Shown: positions 33,545 through 43,369, counted from the first letter of the stretch. The stretch is 64,000 nt of DNA from Lachnospiraceae bacterium (GCA_021770615.1 JAETQR010000021.1:1-64000), one strand, 5' to 3'. Translations and numbers: made by a program. The notes: generated by a model not told the origin, from the letters alone.

Positions 33545-34792
33545 ATGACATGGCAGATGTATTTGATCAATACGGGTAAATTTTTAAATGTGTGTGTTGT
33601 GTACTGGGTGATACAGCTGGGAAGGTGTGTGTTGTTCTCCTTTTTATTGCTGCCGCTTATTCTTTTAGTCCGCAAAGTCCTTCCCCGGAACTTTGTATTT
33701 TTGAGAGGGCTGGTCTGGAGTATCCTTTTCGTGCTCCCCTTTCTGGGCAGACTGCGGTTGTTTTATGAGACGAAGATCGGAGTAAGGGGAATGATCTGGT
33801 GGAATAACCTGTGTATGGATCATGTATGGCTGTGTTGGATCTATATAGCAGGGATTGTGGGAATGTGGTTTTACCTTGTCAGAAAGAGAAGGAAGCTAAG
33901 AAAACACATTTTAAGGATGGAGCAGTCGGAACTTAACGGGACAAGGATATATGTGAGTGAGATGGCTGTCTCTCCTTTTGCGTTCGGACTGGTATTTCCA
34001 CGTATCGTTATGCCGGAGATGTTTTTTAAAGAGTATGGTGAAGAGGAGATGGACATGGTTCTCCTGCATGAGAAAACGCACATTCGTCTGGGGCATCTCT
34101 GGATTTATTACATCTATGATATATGGAGGGTTCTTTTTTGGTTAAATCCGCTTTTTACGATTTGTATGAAATATTTGCGTGCGGATATGGAAGGCGTATG
34201 TGACAAGGTTGTCCTGCGTAAGCTAAAGAAACCGGTCTATGAATATGGGCAGCTTCTTATAAAAAGTATTCATATGCTCCAGACAGAGACCGGGGACTTT
34301 CCCGCTGCTTTTATCGGGCAGAAGGAGTACCGGAATTTTAAAGAAAGGCTGAAACTGGTGATGGAATACCGCCCTTACCGGAGCCGTCTGGTGACTGCTG
34401 CCTGCTTATGTGCAGTTGGTTTTCTGGTGCTGGTACTATCTGGCCTTCACCGGATATCCTATCCCCTTTATACTGAGGATGAGAGTGTCATGATCTATGA
34501 CGACTCTTTTAAGGTTCTGATGACAGATGATCAGAAAGCGCTCCGGGGGGCGTTTTCTGTGGATGAGGAAAATGCTTATATCAAAAGAGAAGCCATGGAT
34601 CAGGTTTTAAACGAGAAAAAGATTGATGCAAAACGGTTTTATATCAGTTTTGGCGGTTATATGAAACTTCCGGGGATGGGGGGAGGAACGAATGCCGTCT
34701 ATGTCGATTATGAGGGGACGAGTGGCGATCTTGTGATCCCGTACCGGGATTGTGAGAAGGATTGGTGGATCTGGTTGTTTAAGAGGATGTAG
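33545..34792 (+). CDS. M56-family (BlaR1/MecR1-like) membrane metallopeptidase
   Basis: A 415-residue protein with four or five membrane segments (about 22-42, 52-70, 93-113, 185-200 and 278-298). The zinc motif HEKTH (175-179) lies in a cytoplasmic loop, and MEGVCDKVV is the likely third-ligand helix. After the last membrane segment an extracytoplasmic domain of about 115 residues has no penicillin-binding motifs, so it is not a beta-lactam sensor of BlaR1 type. There is no BlaI-like repressor gene next to it, which is unusual for M56 proteins. Substrate unknown. Confidence 0.8.
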   Translation: MTWQMYLINTGKFLNVCVVYWVIQLGRCVLFSFLLLPLILLVRKVLPRNFVFLRGLVWSILFVLPFLGRLRLFYETKIGVRGMIWWNNLCMDHVWLCWIYIAGIVGMWFYLVRKRRKLRKHILRMEQSELNGTRIYVSEMAVSPFAFGLVFPRIVMPEMFFKEYGEEEMDMVLLHEKTHIRLGHLWIYYIYDIWRVLFWLNPLFTICMKYLRADMEGVCDKVVLRKLKKPVYEYGQLLIKSIHMLQTETGDFPAAFIGQKEYRNFKERLKLVMEYRPYRSRLVTAACLCAVGFLVLVLSGLHRISYPLYTEDESVMIYDDSFKVLMTDDQKALRGAFSVDEENAYIKREAMDQVLNEKKIDAKRFYISFGGYMKLPGMGGGTNAVYVDYEGTSGDLVIPYRDCEKDWWIWLFKRM

Positions 34793-34874
34793 GAGGCTGG
34801 AGAAGTTTGGGGCAGGAGCGGGAGTAGTTGCCGGTTCGGACCCGTTTTCGCTTAATAAACATGTAGCGGTACTA

Positions 34875-34919
34875 AGGCTGCGTATAAGGTGCAAAAAAAG
34901 CGCACCTTGTGCGCAGCCT
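34875..34919 (+). repeat. Long 18-bp hairpin downstream of the M56 gene
   Basis: 34875-34892 pairs with 34902-34919 over 18 bp, allowing two G-U pairs, around an A-rich 9-base loop. No T-run follows, so it is not a classical terminator. It has the look of a dispersed palindromic repeat; no second copy lies in this window. Confidence 0.5.
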
Positions 34920-34955
34920 AAGGATCAACATTTTATAAAAAAATCATAAAAAAAG

Positions 34956-34992
34956 CAAAACACCATATCTAGTACTGGATATGGTGTTTTTT
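34956..34992. terminator. Bidirectional-looking terminator before mraZ
   Basis: CACCATATC (34961-34969) pairs with GATATGGTG (34978-34986). AAAA flanks the left arm and TTTTTT the right. It separates the M56 gene from the dcw cluster. Confidence 0.8.
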
Positions 34993-35077
34993 GTAAATGC
35001 AAACAAGATGTGGTGGTTCGTAAACAGTAGAATCCCGAAAATACGTGACTTTCGGGCAAAATTGTGTCAAAAAAAGC

Positions 35078-35106
35078 TTGCTTTTATCCCAAAAGTGGAG
35101 TAAAAT
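35078..35106 (+). promoter_or_regulatory. Probable mraZ/dcw promoter
   Basis: TTGCTT (35078-35083), a 17-base spacer and TAAAAT (35101-35106). The first AAAGTGG MraZ box lies inside the spacer and the others just downstream of the -10, a repression layout. Confidence 0.5.
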
Positions 35107-35150
35107 CTAGTTAAAAGTGGAGCGAAGTGGAGTAAAGTGGTGCAAAGTGG
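35092..35150 (+). promoter_or_regulatory. mraZ: MraZ operator: five AAAGTGG boxes
   Basis: AAAGTGG at 35092, 35114, 35134 and 35144 and GAAGTGG at 35124. The last four are spaced exactly 10 bp apart, one helical turn, and the first is 22 bp upstream. MraZ is known to bind runs of such G-T-G-G boxes ahead of its own gene in E. coli and Mycoplasma. This is a strong autoregulation signal for the whole dcw cluster. Confidence 0.85.
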
Positions 35151-35258
35151 AGAAGCAGGAATGGAGAGACGAGGGAGTGTGGTTTCATTCTGCCGCTTTG
35201 AAATCCGGTGCTTCATGCATCATGCATTTACTCTGCAGATGGAAGTTGGTGAAGTCTT

Positions 35259-35687
35259 ATGTTCATGGGTACATTTGATCACAGTATCGATACAAAAGGA
35301 AGAGTGATTGTTCCGGCGAAATTCAGGGAAACACTGGGAGATTCTTTTGTTGTGACGCTTGGTCTGGACGGATGTCTGTTTGTATACCCGGAAGAGGAAT
35401 GGCAGGACTTCGTTAAACAGTTAAAAGAGCTTCCGGGAAGTAAGGAAGCGCGTAAATTACAGAGATATTTCATGGCAGGAGCTGCACCCTGCGATGTGGA
35501 CAAGCAGGGACGTGTCCTGATTCCCTCAAACCTGAGGGAAAAAGCGGGGTTGGAAAAGGATATTGTTTTTGTCGGTGTTATGAGCAAGATCGAGATATGG
35601 AGTAAGGAACGCTGGGAAGAAAATGATGATTTTGACAATGTAGACGAGATTGCAGAACATATGTCGGAACTGGGGCTGTCATATTAA
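35259..35687 (+). CDS. mraZ: Transcriptional regulator MraZ
   Basis: A 142-residue protein with two AbrB-like half-domains, each with the DxxGR signature: DTKGRVIVPAKFRE and DKQGRVLIPSNLRE. It binds repeated boxes upstream of itself and represses the division and cell-wall cluster it heads. RBS is a weak GGAAG-type; the ATG start matches the family. The next gene, rsmH, follows after 45 bases. Confidence 0.96.
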   Translation: MFMGTFDHSIDTKGRVIVPAKFRETLGDSFVVTLGLDGCLFVYPEEEWQDFVKQLKELPGSKEARKLQRYFMAGAAPCDVDKQGRVLIPSNLREKAGLEKDIVFVGVMSKIEIWSKERWEENDDFDNVDEIAEHMSELGLSY

Positions 35688-35732
35688 ACAGACTCCGGTC
35701 CGGGCATAAATGCTCTTGGAATGAGGTTTGAT

Positions 35733-36671
35733 ATGGAATTCAATCATGTATCGGTGCTGTTAGAAGAATGTATAGAGGGTCTCCGCATAAATCCGGATGG
35801 GATCTATGTGGATGGAACTCTTGGAGGTGCCGGGCATGCGTATGAGGTCTGCAGGCGTCTCTCCGGAAAAGGGAGATTTGTAGGGATCGATCAGGATGAA
35901 GATGCGTTGCAGGCATCCGGAGAACGTCTCCGTGAGTTTGGCAGTCGGGCTACGATCATAAAAAGTAATTATACATACATGAAAGAAGTACTTGGTGAAC
36001 GGAAGATTGACGGGGTAGATGGTATCCTGCTTGATCTTGGCGTATCATCCTATCAGCTGGATACGGAGGAACGGGGATTTTCCTATATAGCAGATGCACC
36101 GCTTGATATGAGAATGGACCGGAGTCAGGACATGACAGCGAAGGATATCATTAATGGCTATGACGAAGAAAAACTGTACCAGGTGATAAAAGTATATGGA
36201 GAAGAACGGTTTGCGAGAAGTATAGCGAGAAACATCGTGCGAAGACGTCAGGAAAAAGAAATCCGGACAACGGGAGAACTTGTTGATGTGATCCGCCTTT
36301 CTATGCCGGCAAAGGCCAAAAATGGAAAGGGACATCCGGCAAAACGGACCTTTCAGGCGATACGCATTGAGCTGAACAGAGAATTAGAGGTTCTTCAGGA
36401 TTCGCTGGAGGATATGGTATCCCTTTTAAATGACGGAGGCAGGCTTTGCATCATTACCTTTCATTCTTTAGAAGACCGTATCGTAAAAAGTAAGTTCCGG
36501 GATATGGAGAATCCATGTACCTGTCCGCCGGATTTTCCGGTATGTGTGTGCGGGAAAAAACCAAAAGGAAAAGTGATAACGAGGAAACCAATTCTTCCGG
36601 GTGAGGAAGAAATAAAGATAAATAAACGTTCAAAGAGCGCAAAACTCCGCATCTTTGAAAGGAAGAAGTAG
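35733..36671 (+). CDS. rsmH: 16S rRNA m4C1402 methyltransferase
   Basis: A 312-residue SAM-dependent enzyme that methylates N4 of C1402 in the 16S rRNA. It starts [28 protein letters not shown] is the SAM loop, then [12 protein letters not shown] and the RAFQAIRIEVN-like stretch [16 protein letters not shown]. The ATG at 35733 fits GAGG eight bases upstream; an earlier ATG at 35721 overlaps that site. Part of the dcw operon. Confidence 0.96.
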   Translation: MEFNHVSVLLEECIEGLRINPDGIYVDGTLGGAGHAYEVCRRLSGKGRFVGIDQDEDALQASGERLREFGSRATIIKSNYTYMKEVLGERKIDGVDGILLDLGVSSYQLDTEERGFSYIADAPLDMRMDRSQDMTAKDIINGYDEEKLYQVIKVYGEERFARSIARNIVRRRQEKEIRTTGELVDVIRLSMPAKAKNGKGHPAKRTFQAIRIELNRELEVLQDSLEDMVSLLNDGGRLCIITFHSLEDRIVKSKFRDMENPCTCPPDFPVCVCGKKPKGKVITRKPILPGEEEIKINKRSKSAKLRIFERKK

Positions 36672-36684
36672 GGGGATATATCAA

Positions 36685-37137
36685 ATGGCAGGACAAACAG
36701 CATATGTCTACGGCAATGCGGCAAGAAAATTAAGCGCAGAGCCGGCCAGACAGCCATGGCAGGAACCGGGCAGACAGACACGTCCCGGAAAACAGCCGCA
36801 GCGGAGGCCGCAGCCGGTCAGAAAAAGACGTGTGGACAAAGTTTCGGTTATATTGATCGCAATTACATTTGCTATTGCCTTTTCAATATGTTATTATTAT
36901 TTACAGTTACAGTTTCAGAGTACATACCTTAGTAAGAGTGTTGTAGGTCTTGAAAATGAAGTACTGGAGATGGAGAAAGAAAATTCCAATGATCTTCAGG
37001 AACTCGAAGAAAATGTGGATCTGGGTGCTATTTACAAAAAGGCGACAAAGGAACTGGGGATGAAAAGTGCAGTGAGCGGTCAGATTTTCACATATGAAAG
37101 TAAGAAAAGCACGCAGGTGAGACTGCATCGGAAATAA
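36685..37137 (+). CDS. ftsL: FtsL-like cell-division protein
   Basis: A 150-residue bitopic protein. A Gln/Arg/Pro-rich basic cytoplasmic tail (1-50), one membrane span (about 53-75) and a coiled coil (LENEVLEMEKENSNDLQELE). FtsL is poorly conserved and is recognised mainly by this layout and its position between rsmH and the class B PBP. It partners with FtsQ/DivIB and activates the FtsW-PBP synthase at the septum. The ATG at 36685 follows a GGGGGA site; the open frame upstream overlaps rsmH. Confidence 0.8.
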   Translation: MAGQTAYVYGNAARKLSAEPARQPWQEPGRQTRPGKQPQRRPQPVRKRRVDKVSVILIAITFAIAFSICYYYLQLQFQSTYLSKSVVGLENEVLEMEKENSNDLQELEENVDLGAIYKKATKELGMKSAVSGQIFTYESKKSTQVRLHRK

Positions 37138-37201
37138 GATCCCCGGAGTCCGCAGGGAGGGAGAGACACAGGATTCGCAGCCAAAAGAATGGGGGATTTT
37201 C

Positions 37202-39163
37202 ATGGCAGTTCGAAGAAGGATCCGGGTGAGGAGAAGAAGACGCAGAATGAGATTTACAAGAGGGATGAAAAAGACCCTCTTTCTCTTTTTGACGCTTGTT
37301 TTTATTCTTTTTGTGGCGTTGATGGTCAGGATTTATCTGTTAAACCGCGACAATGGTGATTCCTATAAAAAGCAGGTGCTGGCACAGCAGTCCTACACGA
37401 ATACGGTGCTGAATTTCCGCCGGGGTGCTATTAAAGACCGGAATGGAACGATCCTTGCCCAAAGTGTGAGAAAGTTTAATGTGATCATCGAGCCGAGGAC
37501 GCTTTTGGCGGATCCGGAGGTGAAAGCGGAGACGCTGGCAAAGATCGCACAATATTTTGCCTATGACACAGGGATCATCGAACAGATCTTAAAAGAACAT
37601 CCGGATTCGATGTATCAGCATGTCGACGGTCTCAAAGAACTTACGAAAAGTCAGATCGCAGATTTCCGGAAAGAGATGAAAGAAAATAAAAACATCCAGG
37701 GCGTCTGGTTTGAAGAGACTTACAAGAGAGAATATCCGCTGGATACGATCGCCTGTAATCTTGTCGGTTTTACTTCTGCGGAGAATCAGGGCACCTATGG
37801 AGTGGAAGGCAGCTACAATGACAGACTGAATGGAAAAAATGGCCGGGAATATGGTTATTTTGATGCAAATATGAATTTTCAGAGGACAGTGAAAAAGGCT
37901 TCAAATGGAAATTCGGTCGTGATGACAGTCGATGCCAATGTCCAGAGGGTGATCGAGAGCCAGATACGGAAATACAATAAAGATGTGGGGGCAGAAAATA
38001 TTGCGGTTATGGTCATGAACCCGAATAATGGGGAAATTCTCGCCATGGCCTCTAAAAACACCTATGATCTGAACGACCCGTATGATATGACCCATATGTA
38101 TACCGAAGAAGAAATCGCTGCCATGGATGAAGAGACAACTTCCCAGAATCAGATGTCCATGTGGTCGAATTTCTGCATCAGTTCCGCGTATGAGCCGGGA
38201 TCGACATACAAGCCGTTTACTGTAGCTGCGGGGCTCGATGAGGGAGTCATAAAAAATTCAGATTACTTTACCTGTGGAGGGGCTCTGAATGTGGCGGGGA
38301 GTGAGATCCACTGCTCGAACCGTTCCGGACACGGCAGTCTTTCTTTACAGCAGAGTCTTATGGAGTCCTGTAACTGCGCACTGATGCAGATCGGTGAGAA
38401 AATCGGAAGAAATAAGTTCAGTAAATACAATAAGATTTTTGGGTTTGGACAGAGAACAGGGATCGATCTTCCGGGGGAGACGGCGGGATTGATCCATACA
38501 ACGGATGAATTGAATCCGGTCGAACTTGCGACGAGCAGTTTCGGACAGACCCAGACCGTGTCAATGGTACAGATGGCAGCTGGTTTTTCTTCCCTTGTCA
38601 ATGGAGGAAATTATTACCAGCCGCACATTGTGAGAGAAATACAGAATGAGGATGGCGCTGTAGTGGAAAGTGTGGAGCCGATCGTAGTGAAAAAAACGGT
38701 TTCGGCAAATACGAGCAGTCTCATCCGGAAATATATGAAGGCGACAGTAGAAGAGGGCACGGCGGCGCCGGCGAAAGTGGCGGGGTATTCCATCGGAGGA
38801 AAGACCGGAACTGCCCAGAAAAGACCTGTAGAGGAGAAAAATTATCTTTTGTCCTTTATCGGATGTGTACCAGCGGATGATCCACAGGCAGTTGTATATG
38901 TGATCATTGACCAGCCTCATGTAGAGGATCAGGCGCACAGTACTTATGCGACGGAATTTGCCTCAAAGGTTATGAAAAAAATCCTGCCATTTCTCGGGAT
39001 ATATGCAGACGGAACGCAGGAGACGGCGAAACCGGAGGATGGGGATACCGTGAAACCGGAGGATGGGGATACCGTAAAACCGGAAGATGGGGATACCGTA
39101 AAACCGGAAGATGGTCAGGAAGGCGGTACAGCCGGAGATCAGAAAGAGACTGCAGAAGAGTAG
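37202..39163 (+). CDS. Class B penicillin-binding protein, FtsI/SpoVD type (first of two)
   Basis: A 653-residue transpeptidase. A strongly basic N-terminus and one membrane span (about 25-46) precede the dimerisation domain. The catalytic motifs are STYK (Ser334-Lys337), SCN (389-391) and KTGTA (534-538). No PASTA domain follows, unlike B. subtilis SpoVD. Instead the C-terminus carries a KPEDGDTV octapeptide repeated three times plus a partial fourth. It cross-links septal peptidoglycan with the FtsW-type polymerase encoded downstream. Which of the two tandem PBPs serves vegetative division and which sporulation cannot be told from sequence. Confidence 0.92.
   Translation: MAVRRRIRVRRRRRRMRFTRGMKKTLFLFLTLVFILFVALMVRIYLLNRDNGDSYKKQVLAQQSYTNTVLNFRRGAIKDRNGTILAQSVRKFNVIIEPRTLLADPEVKAETLAKIAQYFAYDTGIIEQILKEHPDSMYQHVDGLKELTKSQIADFRKEMKENKNIQGVWFEETYKREYPLDTIACNLVGFTSAENQGTYGVEGSYNDRLNGKNGREYGYFDANMNFQRTVKKASNGNSVVMTVDANVQRVIESQIRKYNKDVGAENIAVMVMNPNNGEILAMASKNTYDLNDPYDMTHMYTEEEIAAMDEETTSQNQMSMWSNFCISSAYEPGSTYKPFTVAAGLDEGVIKNSDYFTCGGALNVAGSEIHCSNRSGHGSLSLQQSLMESCNCALMQIGEKIGRNKFSKYNKIFGFGQRTGIDLPGETAGLIHTTDELNPVELATSSFGQTQTVSMVQMAAGFSSLVNGGNYYQPHIVREIQNEDGAVVESVEPIVVKKTVSANTSSLIRKYMKATVEEGTAAPAKVAGYSIGGKTGTAQKRPVEEKNYLLSFIGCVPADDPQAVVYVIIDQPHVEDQAHSTYATEFASKVMKKILPFLGIYADGTQETAKPEDGDTVKPEDGDTVKPEDGDTVKPEDGQEGGTAGDQKETAEE
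39029..39118 (+). repeat. 24-bp in-frame tandem repeat in the PBP C-terminus
   Basis: Three full 24-bp units and one 18-bp partial unit, each encoding KPEDGDTV, with only third-position variation (for example GAG/GAA, GTG/GTA). The copy number probably varies by slippage. Confidence 0.9.
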
Positions 39164-39222
39164 GTATAAGTTCCACCGTTATCTAATACATTAATAAAGA
39201 TACATGTTTCTGAGGTGGCGGT

Positions 39223-40941
39223 ATGCTTGTCAAACACAAAACGTACCAAAGACAAAATCTGTTTTTGGTATTTTTTGTTTTTTCCCTTATCCTTGTACTG
39301 ATGATGGTGAGACTGGGGTATCTGATGATATACCGGGCAGACTATTATGGTGTGCTCGCAAAGGAACTTCATGAGAGGGAGAGGGCGATCAAGGCAGAGA
39401 GGGGTAAGATCCTTGACCGGAATGGAAACCTTCTGGCAGGCAATGTCTCCGTATCGACGATCTCCGTCATCCACAGTCAGATCAAAGAGCCGGAAAAGGT
39501 GATCTCCATTCTTTCAAAAGAACTTGAGATCGACGAGGAAACGATTCGCAAAAAGGTAGAAAAAGTTTCTTCAAGAGAAAAGATCAAGTCAAATGTAGAG
39601 AAAGAGATATCCGATAAGATCAGAGGTTACCGGCTGGCAGGAGTGACTGTGGATGAGGATTATAAGAGATATTACGAATATGGTTCGCTGGCCTCAAAAG
39701 TCCTCGGCTTTACCGGCGGGGACAATCAGGGGATCATCGGTCTTGAAGTATCTTATGAGAAATACTTAAAAGGGGTGGATGGTTCCATCCTGACAATGGC
39801 TACAGCGGGCGGAACCGAGATAAAAAACGGAGCGGAGGACAGGGTAGAGCCCGTGGCGGGCTGGACGCTCACGACAAGCCTTGATCTGAATGTGATGGAG
39901 TATGCAAACCAGGTGGCATATACACTTTTAGAACAGAAACAGGCGAAAACGGTGGAGATCATTATCATGAATCCGCAAAACGGCGAGATTTATGCCATGG
40001 TAAATGCCCCGGAGTTCGATCTCAACAATCCTTATGAGCTGTCAGGGGGAGACGAAGGGCTTTCGGAAAAGGAAAAAATGGATAAGCTGAATAACCAGTG
40101 GAGAAATCTGGCAGTCAGTGATACGTACGAACCGGGTTCGACATTTAAGGTTGTTACGGCTGCGGCTGCACTGGATCAGGGGGTTGTGAAGATGAGCGAC
40201 ACCTTTTCATGCCCCGGGTATAAGATAGTGGAAGACAGAAGGATCCGCTGTCATAAAACGACAGGCCACGGGCATGAAACTTTCCTGCAGGGGATCATGA
40301 ATTCGTGTAATCCTGTATTCATGGAAGTGGGGGCCAGAGTGGGGGTAAGTGGTATGTTTGAACATATGAAACGCTTTGGGATCATGGATAAGACGGGGAT
40401 CGATGTGCCGGGAGAGGCCGGTACGATCATGCATAAGCAGGAAAATGTAGGTGCGGTGGAACTTGCGACGATGTCCTTCGGGCAGTCTTTCCAGCTCTCT
40501 CCGATACGGATGCTTACATCGGTTTCCCAGATCATAAATGGCGGAAAGAAGATCGTTCCCCATTTTGGGATCAGCGCCGTGAACAGCGATGGAACCGTTA
40601 TGAAGAAGTTTGATTATAATGACGGGGAGGAGATCCTGAGTGAGGCAAAGTCAAAGGAACTCTGTGAGGCGTTGGGGCACGTAGTGACAGAAGGCGGTGG
40701 GAAAAAGGCTGCTGTAGAAGGGTATATGGTAGGGGCAAAGACGGGAACAAGCCAGAAACTCCCCCGCGGCAACGGAAAGTATATCGCCTCCTGCATTGGA
40801 TTTTCCCCGGTGGAAGATCCGCAGGTGATCGCTATGGTGCGGATCGACGAGCCACAGGGGCTGTACTATGGCGGGACGATAGCGGCTCCGGCGATCTCGT
40901 CGATCTACACGAATATCCTCCCCTATCTTTTTGAAGAATAA
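39223..40941 (+). CDS. Class B penicillin-binding protein, FtsI/SpoVD type (second of two)
   Basis: A 572-residue transpeptidase with a single membrane span (about 12-35), a dimerisation domain with RGKILDRNGNLLA, then STFK (Ser306-Lys309), SCN (361-363) and KTGTS (506-510). Like its neighbour it has no PASTA domain. It is about 80 residues shorter and lacks the C-terminal repeat. The tandem arrangement suggests ancient duplication with split division and sporulation roles. Confidence 0.92.
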   Translation: MLVKHKTYQRQNLFLVFFVFSLILVLMMVRLGYLMIYRADYYGVLAKELHERERAIKAERGKILDRNGNLLAGNVSVSTISVIHSQIKEPEKVISILSKELEIDEETIRKKVEKVSSREKIKSNVEKEISDKIRGYRLAGVTVDEDYKRYYEYGSLASKVLGFTGGDNQGIIGLEVSYEKYLKGVDGSILTMATAGGTEIKNGAEDRVEPVAGWTLTTSLDLNVMEYANQVAYTLLEQKQAKTVEIIIMNPQNGEIYAMVNAPEFDLNNPYELSGGDEGLSEKEKMDKLNNQWRNLAVSDTYEPGSTFKVVTAAAALDQGVVKMSDTFSCPGYKIVEDRRIRCHKTTGHGHETFLQGIMNSCNPVFMEVGARVGVSGMFEHMKRFGIMDKTGIDVPGEAGTIMHKQENVGAVELATMSFGQSFQLSPIRMLTSVSQIINGGKKIVPHFGISAVNSDGTVMKKFDYNDGEEILSEAKSKELCEALGHVVTEGGGKKAAVEGYMVGAKTGTSQKLPRGNGKYIASCIGFSPVEDPQVIAMVRIDEPQGLYYGGTIAAPAISSIYTNILPYLFEE

Positions 40942-40945
40942 CCTC

Positions 40946-40974
40946 TTGCGATTGTAGCAGTTATAGGGTACAAT
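40946..40974 (+). promoter_or_regulatory. Possible internal promoter before mraY
   Basis: TTGCGA (40946-40951), a 17-base spacer and TACAAT (40969-40974) in the 82-base gap between the second PBP and mraY. Confidence 0.45.
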
Positions 40975-41023
40975 TACTATTGCATGAACGTGTGATTAAA
41001 TTTAGATAAATGAGGTGTAAAGA

Positions 41024-41989
41024 GTGAATTTGGATTTAAGTATAGTAATGCCGGCAGTGATAGCATTTGGTATCAGCGTGATCTTATGCCCGATCATCAT
41101 CCCCTTTTTGAGAAAACTGAAGTTTGGGCAATTTGTCAGGGATGATGGTCCGCAGTCACATTTAAAAAAAGCGGGGACTCCGACGATGGGAGGACTCGTT
41201 ATTCTGGTATCCATACTTCTTACGTCTTTGATCTACATAGGAAGATATCACGAGATACTGCCTGTGCTGTTTATGACACTGGGATTTGGGATCATCGGAT
41301 TTCTGGATGATTATATCAAAGTAGTCATGAAGCGCTCCCTCGGTCTGAAACCGCTTCAGAAAATGCTCGGACAGTTTATCGTGACCGCAATCTTTGTGTA
41401 TTATTATTTTAATGTGGCGAAGATGGAGGCATCCGTCATGATTCCATTTGGCGGTGGGCAGGTGTTTGTCATGCCTGACTGGCTGTTTGTCATTTTCATG
41501 TTTATCGTTGTGTTAGGTACTGTAAATGGCGCAAACTTTACGGATGGTCTGGATGGTCTGGCATCCGGAGTGACAGCGATCGTCGCTACCTTTTTTACCG
41601 TGGCAGCATTAGCGATCGGCCCGGAACTGACGCCGATCACAGGTGCTGTGGTAGGAAGCCTTCTCGGATTTTTGCTCTTTAATACATATCCGGCCAGGGT
41701 ATTTATGGGAGATACCGGTTCGCTCGCACTCGGCGGGTTTGTGGCTTCGGTTGCCTTTATGCTCCATATGCCGCTTTTTATCGTGATCGTTGGGCTGATC
41801 TATCTGGTGGAAGTGGTGTCTGTCATTATGCAGGTGGGATATTTTAAGCTGACTCACGGAAAGAGGATCTTTAAGATGGCTCCGATCCATCACCATTTTG
41901 AACTCAGCGGTTTTTCAGAAACCCAGGTGGTGGCGGCGTTTAGTATTATTACAGCGATTTTGTGCCTGATCGGCCTTATGGCGATGTGA
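41024..41989 (+). CDS. mraY: Phospho-N-acetylmuramoyl-pentapeptide transferase
   Basis: A 321-residue membrane enzyme that attaches UDP-MurNAc-pentapeptide to undecaprenyl phosphate, making lipid I. About ten membrane spans. Catalytic motifs FLDDYIKV, NFTDGLDGLASG, FMGDTGSLALGG and the histidine loop PIHHHFE are intact. A GTG start at 41024 follows GAGGTG. Confidence 0.97.
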   Translation: MNLDLSIVMPAVIAFGISVILCPIIIPFLRKLKFGQFVRDDGPQSHLKKAGTPTMGGLVILVSILLTSLIYIGRYHEILPVLFMTLGFGIIGFLDDYIKVVMKRSLGLKPLQKMLGQFIVTAIFVYYYFNVAKMEASVMIPFGGGQVFVMPDWLFVIFMFIVVLGTVNGANFTDGLDGLASGVTAIVATFFTVAALAIGPELTPITGAVVGSLLGFLLFNTYPARVFMGDTGSLALGGFVASVAFMLHMPLFIVIVGLIYLVEVVSVIMQVGYFKLTHGKRIFKMAPIHHHFELSGFSETQVVAAFSIITAILCLIGLMAM

Positions 41990-42032
41990 TGGCTGCCCCG
42001 AATATATTTGTAGCAGAAAAGAGGAATGAGTT

Positions 42033-43364
42033 ATGGAACTGAAGGATAAAAAGGTTTTGGTAGCTGGTCTTGGAAAGAGCGGTATGGCGGCGTTTGCTCT
42101 GCTAAAAGATATGGGCGCCCATGTGAGCCTCTATGATGGAAAAGAAGATCTTGTGCTGGAGGATATGGGAGTTCCGGTGTATCTGGGGGATTTTCCGAAA
42201 GAAGTGATCGCCGGATTTGACTGCGCAGTATTTAGTCCGGGTGTTCCTCTCGATATTCCGCTGGCTGTCTTTTTGAAAGAATGCGGCATTCCGGTCATTG
42301 GTGAGATCGAACTTGCTTATATGAGGGAAAAGGGAAAGGTCATCGGGATCACGGGGACAAACGGAAAAACGACGACGACGACGCTCGTGGGAGAAATCAT
42401 GAAAGCCTTTAATGAACAAACTTTTGTCGTGGGAAATATCGGAAATCCTTATACAAAGGAAGTGGAAAAAAGCAGTGCCGGTTCCGTCACAGTGGCGGAG
42501 ATCAGCAGTTTTCAACTTGAAACGATCATCGATTTCGCACCGGATGTGAGTGCGGTGCTGAACATAACACCGGATCACTTAAACCGGCATAAGACAATGG
42601 AAAATTATATCGATGCCAAACTCGCGATCACGAAAAACCAGGGGAAAGAAAAACTTTGTGTTTTGAATTATGAAGACAGGGTATTGAGGGAGAAAGCGGG
42701 GGACGTTACGTGCAGGGTGGCGTTTTTCAGTAGTAAACAGAAGATCAAAAATGGGATGTACAAGGACGAAACAGGGAATCTGGTTCTTGGCACAGATGGG
42801 AGAGTGATCCTGAATCAGAAGGATACAAAGCTTCCGGGGGATCATAATGCAGAAAATATCATGGCGGCGCTTCTTATGGTGTTTGAGATGGGCGTCCCCA
42901 AAGAGCTTGCAGTAAAAGTAATAAAGGATTTTAAGCCGGTGGAGCACCGTGTAGAATTTGTAAAAACAGTGGCAGGGGTGGATTACTATAACGATTCCAA
43001 AGGGACGAATCCGGATGCGGCGATCAAGGGGATCCAGTCAATGGACCGGCCAACTGTACTCATCGGGGGCGGCTATGACAAAGGCGGGGATTTCACGGAG
43101 TGGATCCGGAGTTTTGACGGAAAAGTAAAGAAACTCCTGCTTCTTGGCGCCACCAAAGAAAAGATCGCAGCGGATGCCGAAAAATGCGGTTTTACGGAGT
43201 ATCAGTTTGTGGAGACACTTGAGGAGGCAGTCCGCAAGGCGTCGGAACTGACCGAACAGGGGGAGGCGGTGCTTCTCTCACCGGCTTGTGCGAGCTGGGA
43301 TATGTTCGATTCTTATGAACAACGGGGAAATATGTTTAAAGATTTCGTTAAAGGTTTGGAGTGA
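42033..43364 (+). CDS. murD: UDP-N-acetylmuramoylalanine-D-glutamate ligase
   Basis: A 443-residue Mur ligase adding D-Glu to UDP-MurNAc-L-Ala. The ATP loop [11 protein letters not shown] lies near residues 107-117, [10 protein letters not shown] is the central motif, and the C-terminal ligand domain includes [13 protein letters not shown]. It ends within the ribosome site of ftsW. Confidence 0.96.
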   Translation: MELKDKKVLVAGLGKSGMAAFALLKDMGAHVSLYDGKEDLVLEDMGVPVYLGDFPKEVIAGFDCAVFSPGVPLDIPLAVFLKECGIPVIGEIELAYMREKGKVIGITGTNGKTTTTTLVGEIMKAFNEQTFVVGNIGNPYTKEVEKSSAGSVTVAEISSFQLETIIDFAPDVSAVLNITPDHLNRHKTMENYIDAKLAITKNQGKEKLCVLNYEDRVLREKAGDVTCRVAFFSSKQKIKNGMYKDETGNLVLGTDGRVILNQKDTKLPGDHNAENIMAALLMVFEMGVPKELAVKVIKDFKPVEHRVEFVKTVAGVDYYNDSKGTNPDAAIKGIQSMDRPTVLIGGGYDKGGDFTEWIRSFDGKVKKLLLLGATKEKIAADAEKCGFTEYQFVETLEEAVRKASELTEQGEAVLLSPACASWDMFDSYEQRGNMFKDFVKGLE

Positions 43365-43369
43365 TCAAC

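Noticed and set aside
39029..39118. Repeat tract considered as a CRISPR array
   Set aside because: Units are contiguous 24-bp coding repeats without spacers and keep the PBP reading frame.
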